From Actinomyces qiguomingii (GTDB taxonomy: Bacteria > Actinomycetota > Actinomycetes > Actinomycetales > Actinomycetaceae), in the NCBI RefSeq assembly GCF_004102025.1, contig NZ_CP025228.1, forward strand, positions 3,410,001 through 3,474,000: a DNA stretch of 64,000 nt. Direction: 5' to 3'. The notes below the pieces were generated by a model. That model worked only from the letters and a program-made list of their open reading frames with translations. It ran no database searches and was not told the DNA's origin. Positions 1 through 8,440 of this stretch are shown here, piece after piece. Positions within the stretch are counted from its first letter, which is position 1. Each line of letters begins with the position of its first letter. The position numbers were made by a program, and so were the translations under genes.

Positions 1-44
1 CCATCAAGGCCGTCATGGTGGCCACCCTGGGCGACTGGGAGTGA
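1..44 (+). CDS. Ornithine carbamoyltransferase, C-terminal end only (partial)
   Basis: The window opens inside a reading frame whose last residues are IKAVMVATLGDWE followed by TGA at 42-44. The stretch IKAVMVATL is the typical C-terminus of ornithine carbamoyltransferases and differs from putrescine carbamoyltransferase ends as I remember them. The carbamate kinase gene starts 7 bases after the stop, so the two are probably one operon of the arginine deiminase type. Only 13 residues are visible, so an anabolic or a related carbamoyltransferase cannot be excluded. Confidence 0.6.
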   Translation, partial: IKAVMVATLGDWE

Positions 45-51
45 TACACCC

Positions 52-1017
52 ATGAGAATCGTCGCAGCACTGGGAGGCAACGCCCTCATGCGCCGGGGAG
101 AGCGCCCCGACGCACGCACCCAGATCACCAACGTCAAACGAGCCGCCAAAGCGCTGGCCGCACTGGCCGAGGAACACGAACTGATCATCACCCACGGCAA
201 CGGCCCCCAAGTAGGCACCCTCGCCCTACAGTCAGCCAACGACGAGCGCCTGTCCGAGCCCTACCCCTTCGACACCCTCGGCGCCCAAACCCAGGGCATG
301 ATCGGCTACTGGATCCTCCAGGCCATGCAAAACGCCCTACCCGGCCGCCACATCGCCTCACTGATCAGCCAGACCCTGGTCCTAGCCGGCGACCCGGCCT
401 TCAACAACCCCACCAAATTCGTCGGCGAAGTCTACGACCAGCCCACCGCCCAGGCACTGGCCGCCGAACGCGGATGGACCGTCAAACCCGACGGCACCCA
501 CTGGCGCCGCGTAGTGCCCTCCCCCAAACCCCAACGCTTCATCGAAACCCGCATGGCCCGCACCCTCCTCCAAGCCGGCGCCATCGTCATCTGCTCCGGC
601 GGAGGCGGCATACCAGTAATCCGCAACGCCCAAGGCAAACTAGAAGGAGTCGAAGCCGTCGTCGACAAAGACCTGACCGCCGCCGTACTGGCCGAACACC
701 TCGAAGCCGACGCCCTACTCATCCTCACCGACGTCGACGGAGTAAGAACCGACTTCGGCACCCCCAACGAACAACGCATCGACCGCGCCACACCAGCATC
801 CCTACGAGCCCTCAACCTACCCGCCGGCTCCATGGGCCCCAAAGTAGAAGCCGTATGCCGCTTCGTCGAACTCACCGGCGACATGGCCGCCATCGGCCGC
901 CTGGAGGACACCACCGCAATCATCAACGGCACCGCCGGAACCATCATCACCCCCGGCGGCAACTACGGCCAACCCGAAGACATCCGCCCACCCACGCCGG
1001 GTCTCGTGCCCTCCTAA
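52..1017 (+). CDS. arcC: Carbamate kinase
   Basis: This 321-residue protein has the usual length of carbamate kinases. It makes ATP from carbamoyl phosphate and ADP, the last step of the arginine deiminase pathway in the cytoplasm. The N-terminus (IVAALGGNALMRRGE) is the glycine-rich amino-acid-kinase signature. Further family motifs are THGNGPQVG, the GGGGIPV segment near residue 185, and the VDKDLTAAVLA and LTDVDGV segments of the nucleotide site. It follows the carbamoyltransferase by 7 bases, so translation is likely coupled. The gene uses many A-ending proline, glutamine and glycine codons in its second half, unlike the C/G-ending codons of the next gene. An allantoin-type role is possible, but the neighbours favour arginine or citrulline. 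Confidence 0.95.
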   Translation: MRIVAALGGNALMRRGERPDARTQITNVKRAAKALAALAEEHELIITHGNGPQVGTLALQSANDERLSEPYPFDTLGAQTQGMIGYWILQAMQNALPGRHIASLISQTLVLAGDPAFNNPTKFVGEVYDQPTAQALAAERGWTVKPDGTHWRRVVPSPKPQRFIETRMARTLLQAGAIVICSGGGGIPVIRNAQGKLEGVEAVVDKDLTAAVLAEHLEADALLILTDVDGVRTDFGTPNEQRIDRATPASLRALNLPAGSMGPKVEAVCRFVELTGDMAAIGRLEDTTAIINGTAGTIITPGGNYGQPEDIRPPTPGLVPS

Positions 1018-1152
1018 CACCAGTAGCTCGAATGCTCCCGGATTCACACAGCCAAGGAGTGATGCCCGCCCGCAATCACTGAACCGCGAAGATCCGACCA
1101 ATCGTCCGCAACCACCAAGCAGCAGACACACATTCACAAGGAAGTGACCACC

Positions 1153-2280
1153 ATGACGAAGATCGTCAACTCATGGAACGACTTCGACCCGCTCAAGCAC
1201 GTCATCGTCGGACGTGCCGAGCACTCCGTGATTCCGCCCGAGGAGCCCGCCACCTCGGAGAAGGTGCCGATCGACTCCGAGATGCGCGGCATGTGGGGGC
1301 CCCGGCCCCTGGAGACCGTGGAGAAGGCGGCCGTCCAGCTCGACTTCCTCGCCAAGACTCTCGAGGAGCACGGCGTCAAGGTGGACCGGCCCACCCCGTT
1401 GCAGTGGAACCAGCACATCCAGACGCCCGACTTCCGCAACGACTCGATGATGACCTGTATGCCGCCTCGCGACATCCTGCTCACCATCGGCAACGAGATC
1501 ATGGCCTCCGCCAACTCCTTCCGCTGCCGGTACTTCGAGTACCTGGCCTACTGGCCGCTCATGAAGCAGTACTTCGACGAGGACCCGGAGTTCAAGTGGA
1601 CCCAGGCCCCTCGCCCCCGTCTGACGGACAAGTCCTACAAGCACAACTACTACGACGAGAAGATCTCCCTGGAGGAGCGCCTCGTACGTACCGCGAACAA
1701 GGACTTCGTCACCACCGAGGTCGAGCCTATGTGGGACGCCGCCGACGTGCTGCGCCTGGGCAAGGACCTGTTCATCCAGCACGGTCTGACCACCAACCGC
1801 ACGGCAATGGAGTGGTTCAAGCGCTACTACCCGGACCTGCGCGTACACGCGGTCAACTTCCCGGGTGACCCCTACCCGATCCACATCGACGCGACCTTCG
1901 TGCCGCTGCGGCCGGGCCTGATCATCAACAACCCGCACCGCCGCCTGCCTGAGGAGCAGCGCAAGATCTTCGAGGCCAACGACTGGCAGATCGTCGACGC
2001 CGCCCAGCCGGCGCACGACACGCCGCCGCCGCTGTGCTACTCCTCGGTGTGGCTGTCCATGAACTGCCTGGTGCTCGACCACAAGACGGTCATCTGCGAG
2101 GCCTCCGAGGTCCACCAGATGGAGCAGATGGACAAGCTCGGGATGAACGTCATCCCGGTGCCCTTCCGCGACGCCTACCCCTTCGGCGGTGCCCTGCACT
2201 GTGCGACGGCGGACGTCTACCGCGAGGGCGGCTGCGAGGACTACTTCCCGAACCAGGTCGAAGACCCCACGCTGGTCTGA
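1153..2280 (+). CDS. Glycine amidinotransferase-like enzyme (AGAT family)
   Basis: The 375-residue product resembles vertebrate L-arginine:glycine amidinotransferase along its whole length. Shared blocks include SWNDFDPLKHVIVGRAE, MPPRDILLTIGNEI, EPMWDAADVLRLGKD, PIHIDATF and GGALHCATADV. By family knowledge the catalytic residues are an Asp in WDAAD (about residue 195), His 244 in PIHIDA and Cys 350 in LHCATA, and all are present. The enzyme moves an amidino group between arginine and an amine acceptor through a Cys-bound intermediate, and the reaction is reversible. I start it at the ATG at 1153 because AAGGAAG lies 8 bases upstream; a GTG at 1144 would overlap this ribosome site. Between carbamate kinase and creatininase it may run in reverse, giving arginine from creatine or guanidinoacetate. 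A StrB-like aminocyclitol role is less likely here. Confidence 0.85.
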   Translation: MTKIVNSWNDFDPLKHVIVGRAEHSVIPPEEPATSEKVPIDSEMRGMWGPRPLETVEKAAVQLDFLAKTLEEHGVKVDRPTPLQWNQHIQTPDFRNDSMMTCMPPRDILLTIGNEIMASANSFRCRYFEYLAYWPLMKQYFDEDPEFKWTQAPRPRLTDKSYKHNYYDEKISLEERLVRTANKDFVTTEVEPMWDAADVLRLGKDLFIQHGLTTNRTAMEWFKRYYPDLRVHAVNFPGDPYPIHIDATFVPLRPGLIINNPHRRLPEEQRKIFEANDWQIVDAAQPAHDTPPPLCYSSVWLSMNCLVLDHKTVICEASEVHQMEQMDKLGMNVIPVPFRDAYPFGGALHCATADVYREGGCEDYFPNQVEDPTLV

Positions 2281-2321
2281 TGCCCACGTTCTGAGGAGCG
2301 GAGCACAACGCCAGGATCACT

Positions 2322-2369
2322 ACGGGACTCGCCTCCCGGCTGCCCGGGCAACCGGGAGGCGAGTCCCGT
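2322..2369 (+). terminator. Perfect 18-bp stem-loop after the amidinotransferase
   Basis: Bases 2322-2339 and 2352-2369 are perfectly complementary over 18 bp with a 12-base loop that itself contains CCCGGG. The hairpin lies 41 bases after the amidinotransferase stop. No T-run follows, so it could be an RNA-stabilising or partial attenuating hairpin as well as a terminator. Confidence 0.75.
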
Positions 2370-2511
2370 CCGCGGACACTTGGCCCCGCGGCAATTCACC
2401 TTACGGATACGAGATGGCTGCGTGTGTGCCGCCCCTCAACACCGCATCCGGCGTCCTCATCATCCTGAGTGAAACCGGTGAAGAAAGTCAGCACTACAAA
2501 GGAGTAGCACC

Positions 2512-3558
2512 TTGAACGAACGTTCAAAGTACAAGCTCAAGGGTTTCGGCTTCATGTTCCTCTCCTCCTCGCTGATGGGCGGAATTGGAGCGTTTGCTCG
2601 CTACATCAACGCCCCGGGGGACTTCATTGCCTTCTGGCGCTCATTCGCCGGATTCCTCGGCATGACCATCATATTCTTGGCCATCGGTGGTTTTCGCAAG
2701 GTACGCGCCACCAGATTCTCCCCCGCCATGCTGTTCTCGGGAATATTTCTCGGGCTGCTTTCAGCACTGTATGTGATAGCCACTCAGTACACAACCCTCG
2801 CAAACGCGTCGTTCCTGATCTACACGGGCCCGATCTACTCGACGGTACTGGCAACGATCTTCCTTAAGGAGCCCTTCAAGCCAGCAATGCTGGCATCGCT
2901 CGCCTCCGTCGTAATCGGCACCCTGCTCATCGTAGAGATCGTCTCAGAAGATGGTATCGGATTAGATCTGGACCCCCAGTACATGACCGGGAACATCATC
3001 GCCCTGACCTCGGGAGTCGCATACGGGCTATATCTATTCGTCTCACGCTATCGCGAGGACTGCGACTCCAACGTCCGCGCCTGGTACAACTTCTTGTTCG
3101 CCGCCTCCACGATCGCCATCATGGTGGCCTTCCGCTGGAGCTCCTTCGTCTATCCGGTGCGCGAGTCCGTCGACGGCGTGCCAACCACAACCGTGGACGC
3201 CGACGGAAAACCGGTCAGCGCACCCTGGAACCTGCTGGAGATGGACGGCCGCTCCTGGGCAGTGCTCCTGGTAGCCGCCGTCATGACCGGATTCGGCGCC
3301 TTCTACTTCCTCACGGTGGCCTCGAAGATGCTACTGGCTGGAGAGCTGGCCACCATCTCCTATCAAGAGACCATCATGGCCTCGATCCTCGGGTTCATTC
3401 TCTTCCACGAGCACCTCTCCGGACTGCAATTCGTGGGCGGTGCACTGATCATCGCTGGCGGCCTGTCCCAGGTACTCTTCTCCACCCGAGGTGCGGCCAA
3501 TCCACCGAACACCGAGGCTGAGACTACTCCAGCCGAGCACGAGAAAGCGCTAGTCTGA
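2512..3558 (+). CDS. DMT-superfamily (EamA) transporter
   Basis: The 348-residue protein has about ten hydrophobic segments in two halves, as in EamA/drug-metabolite transporters: for example residues 11-28, 36-58, 71-90 and a second set from about 160 to 325. A hydrophilic insert (VRESVDGVPTTTVDADGKP) separates two of the segments. Translation starts at TTG 2512, because AAAGGAG sits 7 bases upstream and the next codons (NERSKYKLKGFGF) lead into the first membrane segment. Its stop overlaps the creatininase ATG (TGATG), so the two are coupled. The substrate cannot be read from the sequence; given the neighbours, export of an amine product such as sarcosine is a guess. Confidence 0.85.
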   Translation: MNERSKYKLKGFGFMFLSSSLMGGIGAFARYINAPGDFIAFWRSFAGFLGMTIIFLAIGGFRKVRATRFSPAMLFSGIFLGLLSALYVIATQYTTLANASFLIYTGPIYSTVLATIFLKEPFKPAMLASLASVVIGTLLIVEIVSEDGIGLDLDPQYMTGNIIALTSGVAYGLYLFVSRYREDCDSNVRAWYNFLFAASTIAIMVAFRWSSFVYPVRESVDGVPTTTVDADGKPVSAPWNLLEMDGRSWAVLLVAAVMTGFGAFYFLTVASKMLLAGELATISYQETIMASILGFILFHEHLSGLQFVGGALIIAGGLSQVLFSTRGAANPPNTEAETTPAEHEKALV

Positions 3559-4322
3559 TGAAGCAGACCGTCCTCATGAAGGAGATGGATGCCTTCACCT
3601 ACCGTGAACGCGTCGCCTCCAACCCGATCGTCATCATTCCGGTCGGATCGCTCGAACAGCACGGCCCCCACATGCCCCTGTGCGTGGACGAGCTGCTCTC
3701 AACCGACATGGCTACCGCCGTCGCAGAACGGATAGACGCCGTCGTCGGTCCTACCATCACCTTTGGCTACAAGTCCCAGCAACGCTCGGGCGGGGGCTAT
3801 CACCTGGCGGGCACCGTCAGCATGACGGGCAAGACCTTCATAGACCTCGCCAAAGAGATCACCCTGGAACTGGCCGAGCACGGAGTGCGTAAGTTCGTTT
3901 TCTGCAACGGCCACTACGAGAACTACCAGTTCCTTTTCGAAGGCGTCGACCTGGCGGTCCGCGAACTACGGCTACACGGCATCGAGATCACCTGTCAGCT
4001 CATCTCCTACTGGGATTTCGTCGATGATGCGACCATCGATCGACTCTACCCCGAGGGCTTCACAGGCTGGGATCTTGAACACGGCGGAGTCCTGGAGACT
4101 TCCCTGATGCTCCTGCTTCACCCCGAGCTGGTTGACATGGACCGAGTGTCCGACGATCCTCCCGCCGTGCTGCCCAACTATGACGTCCTTCCCATCAAAC
4201 CGGAGTTGACCCCGCCGTCGGGATGCCTGTCCTCGGCTCGAAACGCCACTTTGGAGAAGGGACGCATCCTACTGGACACCGCCGCGGACGGCATCGTCGA
4301 GGCTATTCATCATGAGTTCTGA
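3558..4322 (+). CDS. Creatininase (creatinine amidohydrolase)
   Basis: The 254-residue protein matches the Pseudomonas creatininase in length and in diagnostic blocks, not just the general superfamily fold: GYKSQQRSGGGYH, CNGHYENYQF, SYWDF and LYPEGFTGWDLEHGGVLETS. Metal ligands known from the Pseudomonas enzyme (Glu34, His36, Asp45, His120, Glu122) fall at E33, H35, D44, H119 and E121 here. It opens the creatinine ring to give creatine and works as a two-metal hexamer. The ATG overlaps the DMT transporter stop and the gene's end overlaps the BCCT start, so the three genes are one translationally coupled unit. Mycofactocin-type MftE paralogs lack the SYWDF and YPEGF blocks, which makes creatininase the better call. 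Confidence 0.9.
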   Translation: MKQTVLMKEMDAFTYRERVASNPIVIIPVGSLEQHGPHMPLCVDELLSTDMATAVAERIDAVVGPTITFGYKSQQRSGGGYHLAGTVSMTGKTFIDLAKEITLELAEHGVRKFVFCNGHYENYQFLFEGVDLAVRELRLHGIEITCQLISYWDFVDDATIDRLYPEGFTGWDLEHGGVLETSLMLLLHPELVDMDRVSDDPPAVLPNYDVLPIKPELTPPSGCLSSARNATLEKGRILLDTAADGIVEAIHHEF

Positions 4323-5937
4323 GGACGGCCCCAGCGTCATCGGCTCCGATGAGGAGCGGGAGGACTCCGCCTCGATCAGCGCCGAAACCCGGCGCCGCGA
4401 TGACAACGGCATCCGGATCGCGGCGGTCACCGTTGTTGTCCTCCTGGCGCTGGGCGCCGTCCTATTCCGGGAACAGGCCTCAAAGGTCATTGACACCGCC
4501 CGCACTTTCGTCACCGAGTACTTCTCATGGTACTTCGTCGTCTTCTCGGGGCTCGCCCTTGTTTTCGTCCTAGCCATCGCCTTCTCACGCGATGGTTCCA
4601 TCAGATTGGGCGGCCCGAAGGCGAAAACCGAGTATGGGCGCTTCGCCTGGTACTCGATGCTCTTCGCCTCCGGGCAGGGCATAGGCCTCATCTTCTGGTC
4701 CGTGGCCGAGCCCGTGCTCCTCAAAACCGACGACCCCCTCGCCGGTTCCCATCCGGGAAACGCCGACGCGGCATCACTGTCATGGGGCTACTTCCACTGG
4801 GGGCTGACCGCCTGGGCAATCTACTGCGTGGTCGCACTGTGCATCGCCTACTCGACATACAACTGCGCGCAACAAGCCACGTTCCGGGGCGCTTGTGAGG
4901 ATCTGTTCCCTGCACGCCACCGACGCCGTATCGGATTGGCGGTCGAGCTATTCGCGATCCTAGCAACGATCCTGGGACTGTCCACATCCTTTGGCTTCGC
5001 CTCCCTGCAATTGTCCTCGGGGCTGTCTGCGTTGCTGGGCATCGAGATCTCTACCCCCGGCAAGGTTGCCGTCATCGCCACAATGGGCGCGGTCACCGCG
5101 GTCTCGGTCTACTTCGGGGTCAACCGCGGAATGCGGCTCATCTCGGAGCTCAACTCCCTGCTGTCCGTTGCGCTCGTCTTCCTCACCCTGGTCTTCGGCC
5201 CAACGATGTACATCCTGCACATCGTGCCGCAGTCGGTCGGCGAGTTCATCGACCGATTCGTCGCCATGTCGGTCTACTCCGAACCAGAGGTCCTGGGCTC
5301 TGGGATCAATGCCTGGCACGAATCATGGAACGGGCAGTGGACCACCTTCATCTGGTGCTGGTGCATCGCCTTCTCTCCCTTCGTCGCCTCCTTCATCGCC
5401 TCGATCTCCAAGGGACGCACCCTCAGGGAGTTCGTACTCGGAGTGCTCGGTGTCCCCACTCTTATTGTCATGATATGGATCGGCATCATCGGGGGCACCG
5501 CCCTGCGGTACGACACCGAGTCGGACGGCGCCGTCCGCCACTCCCTGGATGCGGACATCTCGGCCGGGCTCTTCGCGGCACTCAACTTCGTGCCGCTCAT
5601 CGGAGGCCTACTGATCCTAGTGGCCACGGTGCTAGTGGGAACATACTTCGTGACCTCCTTAGACTCAGGGGTGCATGCGCTGTCTGGATTCGTTTCCATG
5701 GGCGCAAAGGCCTCCCCCAGATTTCGAGTCATACTCGCAGTGCTCATCTCCGTGCTGGCGATCGCACTTCTGACGCTGGGCGGCGGCAGCGCGTTGACCA
5801 CGATTCAGACGGGCACCATTGTCGGCGCACTGCCATTCAGCGCCATCATTCTACTCATGATGGCGAACATAGTTCGCAGACTGCGTAGACGCCATAGCAC
5901 GGAAACGGATGTGCTTCACAGCACCGAGGCCACTTGA
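4312..5937 (+). CDS. BCCT-family transporter (betaine/carnitine/choline type)
   Basis: The 541-residue membrane protein has the BCCT signature. GQGIGLIFWSVAEP is the glycine-rich TM3 motif, and WTTFIWCWCIAFSPFVASF followed by ISKGRTLREF is the family's tryptophan-rich region. About twelve membrane segments can be picked out, after a charged N-terminus of about 35 residues. These carriers move zwitterionic or quaternary-ammonium compounds with sodium or protons, or by exchange. The ATG at 4312 lies inside the end of the creatininase gene, 11 bases of overlap, so the carrier probably serves that enzyme. Creatine and creatinine resemble known BCCT substrates, and uptake of one of them is the natural hypothesis. 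An exchange of creatine for sarcosine would also fit. Confidence 0.9.
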   Translation: MSSEDGPSVIGSDEEREDSASISAETRRRDDNGIRIAAVTVVVLLALGAVLFREQASKVIDTARTFVTEYFSWYFVVFSGLALVFVLAIAFSRDGSIRLGGPKAKTEYGRFAWYSMLFASGQGIGLIFWSVAEPVLLKTDDPLAGSHPGNADAASLSWGYFHWGLTAWAIYCVVALCIAYSTYNCAQQATFRGACEDLFPARHRRRIGLAVELFAILATILGLSTSFGFASLQLSSGLSALLGIEISTPGKVAVIATMGAVTAVSVYFGVNRGMRLISELNSLLSVALVFLTLVFGPTMYILHIVPQSVGEFIDRFVAMSVYSEPEVLGSGINAWHESWNGQWTTFIWCWCIAFSPFVASFIASISKGRTLREFVLGVLGVPTLIVMIWIGIIGGTALRYDTESDGAVRHSLDADISAGLFAALNFVPLIGGLLILVATVLVGTYFVTSLDSGVHALSGFVSMGAKASPRFRVILAVLISVLAIALLTLGGGSALTTIQTGTIVGALPFSAIILLMMANIVRRLRRRHSTETDVLHSTEAT

Positions 5938-6032
5938 TCCCAGTCCGAATCTACAACGACTACATTCCCCTATTAATAGTTAGCAGCTCTCCAGCAAGTC
6001 AGTGCCAGTAGACGACACATCAAGGCCAAATC

Positions 6033-7421
6033 ATGTCAACACCCATCCACCAGATCGACGACGCCGGGAGGCGCGCGGTCCGACGCGCGGCCGGCGCCTC
6101 GTTCATCGGCAACTTCATCGAATGGTTCGACTACGCCTCCTACGGCTACCTGGCCGTAGTGATCGGCGAAGTCTTCTTCCCAGACTCCGATCCGACTACG
6201 CGTCTGCTGTCAGCCTTCGCGGTATTCGCCATGTCATTCATTCTGCGCCCCATCGGAGCGATCATCTGGGGCGCCTGGGGCGATCGCAAAGGCCGCAAGT
6301 GGGCCTTGAGCTGGTCGATCCTCATCATGTCCGCCTCCACCGTGATCGTGGGCTGCCTGCCCGGATACGACCGGATCGGCATATGGGGCGCCATAGCGCT
6401 GCTCCTGGCCCGCATGGCCCAGGGCTTCTCCGCCTCAGGCGAGTACGCCGGCGCCGCCACCTTCTTGGCGGAGTACGCGCCACCTGCACGCCGGGGCATC
6501 TACGTCTCCCTGGTGCCGGCCTCGACTGCCGCAGGCCTGTTGGTGGGCTCCCTATCGGTCTCTGCACTGTTCGCCGCGCTGGACCACGACTCCATGCTGG
6601 CCTGGGGCTGGCGCATCCCCTTCCTCGTGGCCGGACCGCTGGGACTCATCGGCCGTTACATTCGTACCCACCTGGAGGACTCTCCGGCCTACACGCAGCT
6701 ACGTAACCGGTTGGAAAGCCAGCAGAAGGCGGCGGCGCGTGAGCAAGGGGGCGGCACGCCGTCGTCGGGCATCGAACCCCTGCGCAAGCTGCTGCGGCAC
6801 CACCGCGGAGCAGTGCTGACCGGCTTCGGTGTGTCATGTCTGAACGCTGTTGCCTTCTACCTGCTGTTGAGCTACATGCCCAGCTTCGTCAGCACCGAGC
6901 TGGGATTCCCAGAGACTCAGGCCACATTGGCCACATCCGTGACGCTGGCCCTTTACATCGCGCTGATCATGGTCATGGGCCACATCTCAGACCTAATTGG
7001 TCGAAAGCGCATCATGATCATCGCCGCTGTCGCCTTCGTCGCGGGAACCATACCGGTCTTCCACATCATGACGCACGCCTCACTACTGGCACTGATCGGT
7101 TGCGAGTTGCTCTTTGCGCTGATGCTCACCCTGAACGACGGCACACTGGCATCCTTCCTTGCCGAGCTGTTCCCCACCGACGTGCGCTACTCGGGCTTCG
7201 CCCTGTCCTTCAACATGGCCAACACCCTGCTGGGCGGCACCTCACCGTTCATCGCCACCTGGCTGATCAAGCTCACCGGCACACCGATCGCCCCGGCTTA
7301 CCTGCTCACCGCCGTCGCCGCTCTAGCGCTGGTGGCGCTCGTCGCTTCTCAAGTGCATCTGCGCTCCGACCTCACCTCCGAGTCCGGCACCGCCACCCAG
7401 GAGCCGACAACCGCAAGGTGA
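6033..7421 (+). CDS. MFS transporter, metabolite:H+ symporter (ProP/ShiA-like) type
   Basis: The 462-residue protein has twelve likely membrane segments and the MHS-subfamily features: SFIGNFIEWFDYASYG at the N-terminus, the loop motif GAWGDRKGRK (about residues 77-86), and a second copy GHISDLIGRKR at about 318-328. Known members take up proline, betaine, shikimate, citrate or ketoglutarate with protons. The start follows AAGG with a 7-base gap. It lies 95 bases after the BCCT gene and is followed by a TetR gene, so it may carry its own promoter while serving the same pathway. The substrate is unknown. Confidence 0.85.
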   Translation: MSTPIHQIDDAGRRAVRRAAGASFIGNFIEWFDYASYGYLAVVIGEVFFPDSDPTTRLLSAFAVFAMSFILRPIGAIIWGAWGDRKGRKWALSWSILIMSASTVIVGCLPGYDRIGIWGAIALLLARMAQGFSASGEYAGAATFLAEYAPPARRGIYVSLVPASTAAGLLVGSLSVSALFAALDHDSMLAWGWRIPFLVAGPLGLIGRYIRTHLEDSPAYTQLRNRLESQQKAAAREQGGGTPSSGIEPLRKLLRHHRGAVLTGFGVSCLNAVAFYLLLSYMPSFVSTELGFPETQATLATSVTLALYIALIMVMGHISDLIGRKRIMIIAAVAFVAGTIPVFHIMTHASLLALIGCELLFALMLTLNDGTLASFLAELFPTDVRYSGFALSFNMANTLLGGTSPFIATWLIKLTGTPIAPAYLLTAVAALALVALVASQVHLRSDLTSESGTATQEPTTAR

Positions 7422-7466
7422 GACCAACAGGCCGAACTCTCGTTCGGGCGTTAACATCGCCCCATT

Positions 7467-8183
7467 GTGAGTACCGATGCTCCCAGGACCCCTGCAACGC
7501 CCAAGGGCGAGGCACGACGTCGCTCCATCATCGACGCCGCTGCCGCGATCATCCGTGAATCCGGACCGAGCGCCGTAACCCATCGTGGTGTGGCGGAACG
7601 AGCCGACTGCTCTCTCTCCGCCACCACGTACTACTTCTCCGGCCTGGATGACCTCCTTTATGAGGCTGGGCGGGTGAACATCGCCCTGTGGGCCGAACGT
7701 GCCGAACGGGTCGCCAAGAAGGTCGAGGGACTGGATCACTCCCCCTCCCTGGAGGAGGTCGTCGAGCTCCTGCTTTCGGCCACCCTGCCCGACGCCGGTC
7801 CCTACCTGGGCCATTACATGCAGCTGATCTCAGCAAACGCCTCCGCACCTGTCGGCCGCGCCTACGGCGAGGGGCGTAACCGCCTGAACGCCGCCGTCAA
7901 CCGCGTGGTCAACGGCCTTGGGCTGTACCTGACAGCCGAAACCGTCATCGCCACCGTCGACGGCGCCGCGGTGACCGCACTCAGCGAGCACCGCGACGTA
8001 CGCAACACCGCGCTGGCTCTGCTGCGGCGCCTGGTGCAGTTGTCGGAGCTGAGTTTCACCGCACTGACCAACACCACCCCGGAAGAGTTCCGTACCCGCA
8101 CCACCCGTGAGATGCCCCTCCCAACCCGATACTTCGACGAGCCGACCTCAACATACGACTCTCCGAAGGACTCACAACCGTAG
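7467..8183 (+). CDS. TetR/AcrR-family transcriptional regulator
   Basis: The 238-residue protein has an N-terminal TetR helix-turn-helix (residues 13-60). IIDAAAAIIRESGPSAVTHRGVAERA leads into the recognition part CSLSATTYYFSGLDDLL. The rest is an all-helical ligand-binding and dimer domain with no recognisable ligand class. It starts at GTG 7467 and has no ribosome site; TAACAT lies 9 bases upstream. By position it is the likely regulator of the creatinine/arginine cluster that it follows, an inference only. The C-terminal 30 residues are polar and probably disordered. Confidence 0.85.
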   Translation: MSTDAPRTPATPKGEARRRSIIDAAAAIIRESGPSAVTHRGVAERADCSLSATTYYFSGLDDLLYEAGRVNIALWAERAERVAKKVEGLDHSPSLEEVVELLLSATLPDAGPYLGHYMQLISANASAPVGRAYGEGRNRLNAAVNRVVNGLGLYLTAETVIATVDGAAVTALSEHRDVRNTALALLRRLVQLSELSFTALTNTTPEEFRTRTTREMPLPTRYFDEPTSTYDSPKDSQP

Positions 8184-8440
8184 CCCCCGCGGCCGCATCG
8201 CCCACCGGCGACATTCATTGAGACGACGAGGCTCCCCGGCGGAGCAGAAGCCCGGGTGAATCCGGCATTTCTTCGTCATAGGATCAAACGATCGACTCTT
8301 AAGCATCGCATGATACCCTCCGCAGTCGCGAGTTCACAGCTCGCGCCGACACGCGAACCAAAAAGCGGTCGGATCACACCAAGCCCCACAAGGGCGCCAC
8401 ACGATCTAGTCGGAAGCATCAGATCCGACAGGGAGGCGAT

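Noticed and set aside
1144-1152. GTG 1144 as amidinotransferase start
   Set aside because: It lies within the AAGGAAG ribosome site of the ATG at 1153.
3558-4322. Mycofactocin maturation protein MftE
   Set aside because: It belongs to the same superfamily, but the SYWDF and YPEGF blocks and the neighbours favour creatininase, and no mftA-D genes are seen.
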